From assembly GCF_001050515.1 (NCBI RefSeq), contig NZ_CAHS01000022.1, positions 62,001 through 126,000 on the forward strand: a DNA stretch of 64,000 nt, read 5' to 3'. Origin of the DNA: Erwinia piriflorinigrans CFBP 5888. Lineage in GTDB: Bacteria > Pseudomonadota > Gammaproteobacteria > Enterobacterales > Enterobacteriaceae. The notes beneath the pieces are model-generated. The model was not told where the DNA came from. It was given only the letters and a program-made list of their open reading frames with translations, and did no database searches. The position numbers were made by a program, and so were the translations under genes. Positions 60,045-64,000 of this stretch are shown piece by piece. Position 1 is the stretch's first letter; every line of letters starts with the position of its first letter.

Positions 60045-60931
60045 TGGTAACGCACCTTACGCTCAACAAAGCGGAACTGAACCACCGTAAGCCCGATAAC
60101 CAACAGCATCAGCACCACCGACTGCGCCGCCGACGAGGAGAGATCGAGTCCGGCAAAGCCTTCACGGTAAATTTTATAAATCAGGGTGGTGGTCGCCTGT
60201 ACCGGGCCGCCGCCGGTGATGGCATCGATGACCGGGAAAGTATCAAAGAAGGCATACACCAGGTTGACCACCAGCAGAAAGAAACTGACCGGGGTAATCA
60301 GCGGCAGCGACAGGCTGAAGAAGCGGCGTACCGGGCCGGCTCCGTCAATCGCTGCGGCTTCCGTCAGGGATTTGGGGATCGACTGAAGCGCGGCGAAGAA
60401 AAACAGGAAGTTATAGCTCATCTGCTGCCAGATAGAGGCCAGCACGATCAGGAACATCGCCTGACCGCTGTTTTGCGCATAGTTCCAGCGGTAGCCAATG
60501 TGGTTCAGCAGGTGACTGAACAGGCCAAGTCCAGGGTTAAACAGAAACATCCACAATACCGCTGCCACCACCGGTGCCACCGCATAGGGCAGTAGCAGCA
60601 ACGTCTGATACGTCTTTTTCAGACGCACGATATAATCGACCAGCGCCGCCAGCAGCAGTGAGAAGCTCATGCCGCATACCGTGACCAGCGTGCTGAATTT
60701 CAGCGTGGTCCAGAAGGAGTCGAGGTAGTAATCGTCAGCAAACAGCCGCGTGAAGTTCTCCAGCCCGACGAACGTGCTGGAAATGCCGAACGGATCGATG
60801 CTTTGTAGCGAATACCACAACGCTTCGCCAGCTGGCCAGATAAAGAAGATGGCGGTGATCAACAGCTGCGGCAGCACCAGCAAATAAGGCAGCACGCCGC
60901 TGCGGAAAACGGGACGGGGTTGGGACATCAA
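60041..60931 (-). CDS. ugpA: Glycerol-3-phosphate ABC transporter permease UgpA
   Basis: A 296-residue MalF-type inner-membrane permease (E. coli: 295), six membrane segments, with the EAA loop [27 protein letters not shown]. It pairs with UgpE to form the channel. The start is M or the adjacent MSQPRP; both give nearly the same product. ugpB lies 81 bases upstream. Confidence 0.97.
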   Translation of the reverse strand: MMSQPRPVFRSGVLPYLLVLPQLLITAIFFIWPAGEALWYSLQSIDPFGISSTFVGLENFTRLFADDYYLDSFWTTLKFSTLVTVCGMSFSLLLAALVDYIVRLKKTYQTLLLLPYAVAPVVAAVLWMFLFNPGLGLFSHLLNHIGYRWNYAQNSGQAMFLIVLASIWQQMSYNFLFFFAALQSIPKSLTEAAAIDGAGPVRRFFSLSLPLITPVSFFLLVVNLVYAFFDTFPVIDAITGGGPVQATTTLIYKIYREGFAGLDLSSSAAQSVVLMLLVIGLTVVQFRFVERKVRYQ

Positions 60932-61012
60932 AGTACTCTCGTATCAAAGTCGCAGTGGCGGCCCCGCAGGGGATCGCCACTGGCGGGCGGATAAGTGAAG
61001 CGTGGCGTGCGG

Positions 61013-62329
61013 TTATTTGCTCTGCTGCTCGAAGCGCGACAGCAATTCGTTACCGCGCCTGACGGCGTTATCCAGCGCTGCCTGCGGAGCCTGTTTTCCT
61101 GTCCAAACCCCTTCCAGCTCTTCATCCACGATGGTGCGGATTTGTGGCATATTGCCGAGACGCATCCCTTTGGTGTAAGGCAGCGGGTCTTTGTTCAGCA
61201 TCTGGCGGGTGGCTATATCCGCGCCCGGATGCTGCTGATAGAAGCCCTGTTTGCGGGTCAGATCGTAAGCGGCGGTGGTGATCGGCAGATAGCCGGTCTT
61301 CTGGTGCCATTCGGCGGCAATTTCCGGCTGGGCGAGGAACTGCATAAACTCGGCGACGCCTTTATAGGTTGCGGCATCTTTGCCCTTCATCGCCCACAGG
61401 CTGGCACCGCCGATAATGGCATTCTGCGGCGCGTTTGCCACGCCGTCATCGTATGGCATCATGCCAACGCCGAAGTTAAATTTGGCGTATTTGCGGATGT
61501 CCGCCAGCGAGCCTGAAGAGGCGGTGGTGATGCCGCAGTCGCCGTTATAGAACTTGGCGGTTGGCTCATCTTTGCGCCCGAAGTAGGTGAAATCGCCCTT
61601 TTTATTCATCTCTTCCAGCATGGCGATATGGCGCACCTGTAGCGGCTTGTTAAACGCCAGTCGCGCATCGGTGCCGTCAAAACCGTTGTTTTTCGTTGCT
61701 ACCGGCTGACCATGCCAGGCGCTGAAGTTCTCAATCTGGATCCAGCCCTGCCAGCCGCTGGCATAGCCGCAGGCCATACCCGCTTTACGCAGCGCGGCGG
61801 TATCCTGCGCCAGCTGCTGCCAGGTTTTTGGCGGCTGCTCCGGGTCCAGACCGGCTTTTTTAAACGCATCTTTGTTGTAGTACAGCACCGGGGTGGAGCT
61901 GTTAAACGGTTGCGAGATCAGCTGCCCGTTGGCATCGCTGTAATAACCCGCCACCGCTGGCACAAACTGCTTAGCATCCAGGGCAATACCGGCGTTTTTG
62001 AACACTTCATACACCGGCACAATGGCTTTTGACGCCATCATGGTTGCCGTGCCGACCTCATAGACCTGTAGGATCGCCGGGGCTTTTCCCGTGCGCACCG
62101 CCGCAATTCCGGCGGCCAGGCTCTGTTCGTAATTGCCTTTATAGGTAGGAACGATGCGGTAATCAGGGTGCGTTTCATTGAAACGGGTCGCCAGCGAGTT
62201 AACTTCTACCCCTAGCTCGCCTTCCATCGAATGCCAGAAAGGAATGTCGGTGGCGGCCAGCGCGCTGGTGCTGAAAGCCAGCCCAACTATCAGGCTAAGT
62301 GCATTGTGACGGAATGATAAAGATGGCAT
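61013..62329 (-). CDS. ugpB: Periplasmic glycerol-3-phosphate-binding protein UgpB
   Basis: A 438-residue substrate-binding protein (E. coli: 438). It has a signal peptide ([15 protein letters not shown], cleavage after about residue 25) and the cluster-1 binding-protein fold beginning [20 protein letters not shown]. It captures glycerol 3-phosphate and glycerophosphocholine-type diesters for UgpAEC. First gene of ugpBAECQ, with PhoB-box-like repeats upstream. Confidence 0.98.
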   Translation of the reverse strand: MPSLSFRHNALSLIVGLAFSTSALAATDIPFWHSMEGELGVEVNSLATRFNETHPDYRIVPTYKGNYEQSLAAGIAAVRTGKAPAILQVYEVGTATMMASKAIVPVYEVFKNAGIALDAKQFVPAVAGYYSDANGQLISQPFNSSTPVLYYNKDAFKKAGLDPEQPPKTWQQLAQDTAALRKAGMACGYASGWQGWIQIENFSAWHGQPVATKNNGFDGTDARLAFNKPLQVRHIAMLEEMNKKGDFTYFGRKDEPTAKFYNGDCGITTASSGSLADIRKYAKFNFGVGMMPYDDGVANAPQNAIIGGASLWAMKGKDAATYKGVAEFMQFLAQPEIAAEWHQKTGYLPITTAAYDLTRKQGFYQQHPGADIATRQMLNKDPLPYTKGMRLGNMPQIRTIVDEELEGVWTGKQAPQAALDNAVRRGNELLSRFEQQSK

Positions 62330-62406
62330 GTCGGTTTCCTGTCCACGGTGTTATCAGGCGCGAAGACGCGCATTGCTGTAATTGGCAGGTAACATGACAT
62401 GGGGAA

Positions 62407-62435
62407 ATGACAGAAATATAACGCTTTTATGACCG
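62407..62435 (-). promoter_or_regulatory. PhoB-box-like direct repeats upstream of ugpB
   Basis: On the minus strand three heptamers are spaced at 11 bases with A/T-only spacers: CGGTCAT (62429-62435), GCGTTAT (62418-62424) and CTGTCAT (62407-62413). The last matches the PhoB consensus CTGTCAT exactly and the first at six of seven. The E. coli ugp operon is PhoB-activated by such boxes. Position, about 80-105 bases upstream of ugpB, is right for activation. Confidence 0.72.
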
Positions 62436-62609
62436 CCGGGTGACGACCAACCCTGACCGAACTCACTATTTTCGCACGATTTTTAGCGCTTCGTGGAGCT
62501 ACGACGCCTCTCTTTATACAGCCTGCCGCCCTATTGTTCCCTGCTAAAAGAGACGACAGGGCGGTAAGCGGATGTGCGCTGAAAACGCGATCCCTTGCCG
62601 GATAAAAAA

Positions 62610-62912
62610 TTATTTCAGCTGCTGGTTACGCATCATCGCTTCTCGCAAAATTGCGTTAAGCCTTGTCTGATAGCCTTTGCCAGGTTCTTTAAGCCATTCC
62701 AAAACATCGGCATCAATTCTGACTGAAGCATGCTTCTTGACGGGACGATAAAACTGTCCACGCACAGCGTTCTGCCAGGATGAATCATCCAGCGTGCCGA
62801 CATCGCTGTCATCAATCTGGCTGTCAGGCTGCTCAGACAGTGATTTCAGCTCGGCTTTTCGTTTCTCAGTAAGGGATGGAAGCTCGTTTCGTTTATATCT
62901 CACTGTGCTCAT
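62610..62912 (-). CDS. brnA: BrnA-type antitoxin
   Basis: A 100-residue protein of the BrnA family. The C-terminal ribbon-helix-helix domain (KKHASVRIDADVLEWLKEPGKGYQTRLNAILREAM) would bind DNA and autoregulate. The acidic N-terminal part should neutralise BrnT. It overlaps the 3' end of brnT by 20 bases, as expected for a translationally coupled pair. A dyad at 63209-63236 upstream of brnT is the likely operator. Confidence 0.92.
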   Translation of the reverse strand: MSTVRYKRNELPSLTEKRKAELKSLSEQPDSQIDDSDVGTLDDSSWQNAVRGQFYRPVKKHASVRIDADVLEWLKEPGKGYQTRLNAILREAMMRNQQLK

Positions 62913-63186
62913 AAGTTTTCCTCTCTTTCCGATCGGCTCTGCGAGCGCTGATTATGCGAATGATCTCGGTACCGTCTTCAAAGCGTATCGTATGGGCTAC
63001 AAGAACCACTAAGCATCCTCTTACAGCTCCGATGGTTTGCCAGCGGTACTCACCATTTTCAAAGCGGTCCTGCACTGAAAGGTGAAAAGGATCCTCAAAA
63101 ACCAGTGCAGCCTCTTCAAAGCGAATACCGTGCTTGCGTAAATTCGATTCAGCCTTGACTAAATCCCATTCAAAATCCATCTCCAT
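62893..63186 (-). CDS. brnT: BrnT-type ribonuclease toxin
   Basis: A 97-residue protein of the BrnT family (RelE-like RNase fold). Typical segments are FEWDLVKAESNLRKHGIRFEEAALVFEDPF, the Arg-containing R...W..IG strand and the C-terminal IIRIISARRADRKERKTYE. BrnT cleaves RNA and halts translation; BrnA inhibits it. It is the first gene of brnTA and lies beyond ugpB, where E. coli has liv genes. The pair is likely an acquired module. Confidence 0.93.
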   Translation of the reverse strand: MEMDFEWDLVKAESNLRKHGIRFEEAALVFEDPFHLSVQDRFENGEYRWQTIGAVRGCLVVLVAHTIRFEDGTEIIRIISARRADRKERKTYEHSEI

Positions 63187-63208
63187 AGGCCTGCCGTGGC
63201 AATACTGT

Positions 63209-63236
63209 TTTGTATATACATAATAGTATATACAAA
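63209..63236 (-). promoter_or_regulatory. Probable BrnA operator
   Basis: An inverted repeat with 11-base perfect arms (63209-63219 and 63226-63236) around ATAATA, about 25-50 bases upstream of the brnT start. A+T-rich dyads of this kind are usual for autoregulated toxin-antitoxin promoters; TATAAT-like hexamers within it could be the -10 element. Confidence 0.75.
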
Positions 63237-63268
63237 TAACGGCATTTTACCAAGGATACTATCGCGAG

Positions 63269-63499
63269 ATGTGCCATCATGCTCTGGGCTCAAAAAAGGG
63301 GCGAAAACAAGCTTTGTTCTATCAATTTGGTGGGGAAAGCAGCAAAGGCACAGTGACGCCTGGCTCCACATTCAACTGGCGCTGTATCCCTGTAGATGGC
63401 CTGACAGAGATCACTTTACAATCAGGCCAGTGGTATACAGCAGGAAATCACAGTCAAGCGCAGAGTTGTATTGATCAGATCGATATCGAGGTTCGATAA
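63269..63499 (+). CDS. Small orphan protein or C-terminal fragment, unknown
   Basis: An open frame of 76 residues that I cannot assign. It reads from MCHHALGSKKGRKQALFYQF to the end SCIDQIDIEVR, has three cysteines and no signal peptide, and the frame is open only from 63227, so no head gene is attached. No clear ribosome-binding site precedes it. Its compact beta-like C-terminal part (TFNWRCIPVDGLTEITLQSG) suggests a domain remnant rather than a shadow. It lies between the toxin-antitoxin operator and the livF scar. Confidence that it is expressed is low. Confidence 0.35.
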   Translation: MCHHALGSKKGRKQALFYQFGGESSKGTVTPGSTFNWRCIPVDGLTEITLQSGQWYTAGNHSQAQSCIDQIDIEVR

Positions 63500-63586
63500 C
63501 AACCGTATTGTTAAATCCATACAGATTTCAGTCATAGCCGGGTTCACCCTTTGCACCGCATAACGGGCTCAGGCCAACCCGCCCAA

Positions 63587-63802
63587 TCATCCCCCCAATG
63601 AAGCGCTTCTCACCGCTTCATTGGCTAACAGCGCCGCGCCGCTGTCTTCCAGCACCACATGTCCGTTTTCCAGCACATAGCCCCGGTCGGCCAGCTTCAG
63701 TGCCTGGTTAGCATTCTGCTCCACCAGGAAAATGGTCATACCCTCCTGGCGCAGCTGTTCGATGGTGTCGAAAATCTGCTGAATGATAATCGGTGCCAGC
63801 CC
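63587..63802 (-). pseudogene. livF: livF remnant (C-terminal 71 codons)
   Basis: On the minus strand the frame from about 63802 to the TGA at 63587-63589 encodes GLAPIIIQQIFDTIEQLRQE, then FLVEQNANQALKLADRGYVL and ends RSASLGG, matching the C-terminus of LivF, the branched-chain amino acid transporter ATPase (full length about 237). Everything before the Gly of PSLGLAP is gone, including Walker A and the signature. The sequence then joins unrelated bases at 63803. In E. coli livF is the gene next to ugpB, so this marks a deletion of most of livKHMGF. Confidence 0.9.
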
Positions 63803-63845
63803 GTGACATCACAAAAACAATCACCACTGACGGGATCGGCCAGTG
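63803..63845 (-). pseudogene. ugpE-like fragment fused to the livF remnant
   Basis: Bases 63807-63837 match ugpE at 59241-59271 at about 29 of 31 positions, including 21 identical in a row, in the same orientation. In the ugpE frame the fragment reads IPSVVIVFVM against [10 protein letters not shown] in UgpE. It is a short piece of a UgpE-like permease gene joined directly to the truncated livF, probably by the recombination that removed the liv genes. Confidence 0.7.
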
Positions 63846-63849
63846 CTGC

Positions 63850-64000
63850 GAATGTTTGCAGAAGCTGATCATGATGGCCGCATGGGCTTAATAAAATATA
63901 TTTTTTCTCTTGACGTTTTACCAATGCAGATTTGATTTTCTGACCTCATAAGCATTTCCATTTGCATGTGTTAGAATAATAAGATGTAAAAACAGGAATC
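63850..64000. other. Right-edge sequence, no gene seen
   Basis: About 150 A+T-rich bases after the livF/ugpE scar hold no coding sequence that I can support. TTGACG near 63911 and TAGAAT near 63974 might be part of a promoter for a gene beyond the window, but spacing does not fit well. Confidence 0.4.

Noticed and set aside
63736-63924. 62-residue minus-strand frame across the scar
   Set aside because: It is out of phase with both the livF and ugpE remnants, a chance frame over a junction.

Overview
This window is chromosomal DNA from a member of the Enterobacterales, most likely an Erwinia or a close relative in the Erwiniaceae. Most genes match Escherichia coli K-12 counterparts closely in sequence and follow the E. 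coli order from dam to livF (about 75-76 min on that map). The genus is inferred from protein divergence and from which genes are missing; species cannot be fixed from the sequence alone.

Layout, left to right. 1-3896 (minus): 5' end of rpe, then dam, damX, aroB and aroK, the dam superoperon. 4287-7714 (minus): complete hofQPONM, a DNA-uptake pilus/secretin assembly set, divergent from mrcA (PBP1A). 10478-15179: nudE, igaA, hslR and hslO (envelope-stress control and heat-shock proteins). 15559-22507: pckA, the ompR-envZ two-component system, greB and tex. 22706-24394: a GH13 sugar phosphorylase stands where E. coli has feoABC. 24454-26579: bioH, gntX and nfuA. 26662-28700: an A+T-rich scar in place of gntT, with a tailspike-like beta-helix gene, a frameshifted small gene and a P2 Ogr-type zinc-finger regulator, hence probably prophage-derived. 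28821-33305: malQ and malP, without malT. 33510-37308: glpR, glpG, glpE and glpD with a GlpR operator. 37358-38935: an A+T-rich islet of two unrecognised genes, one split by a frameshift at an A7 run. 39111-50048: glgBXCAP and asd. 50236-53361: gntR and gntKU with a GntR operator. 53550-57352: yhhW, the Fur-regulated small RNA RyhB with its Fur box, yhhY, ggt and a yhhA-like gene. 57386-62329: ugpBAECQ with PhoB-box-like repeats. 62610-63850: a BrnT/BrnA toxin-antitoxin pair, an orphan fragment, and a scar in which the 3' end of livF is joined to a ugpE-like fragment.

Central carbon storage dominates: glycogen synthesis and breakdown (glgBXCAP), maltodextrin use (malPQ), glycerol-3-phosphate (glp, ugp), gluconate (gntKU), gluconeogenesis (pckA) and a possible disaccharide or glucoside phosphorylase. 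Differences from the E. coli backbone (no yhgE, feoABC, gntT, malT, rtc, yhhX or complete liv at these positions) mark the places where DNA was lost or gained. The most unusual stretches are the two A+T-rich islets (26662-28700 and 37358-38935) and the right-hand scar (62610-63850). No rRNA, tRNA, CRISPR array or intact insertion sequence was seen.
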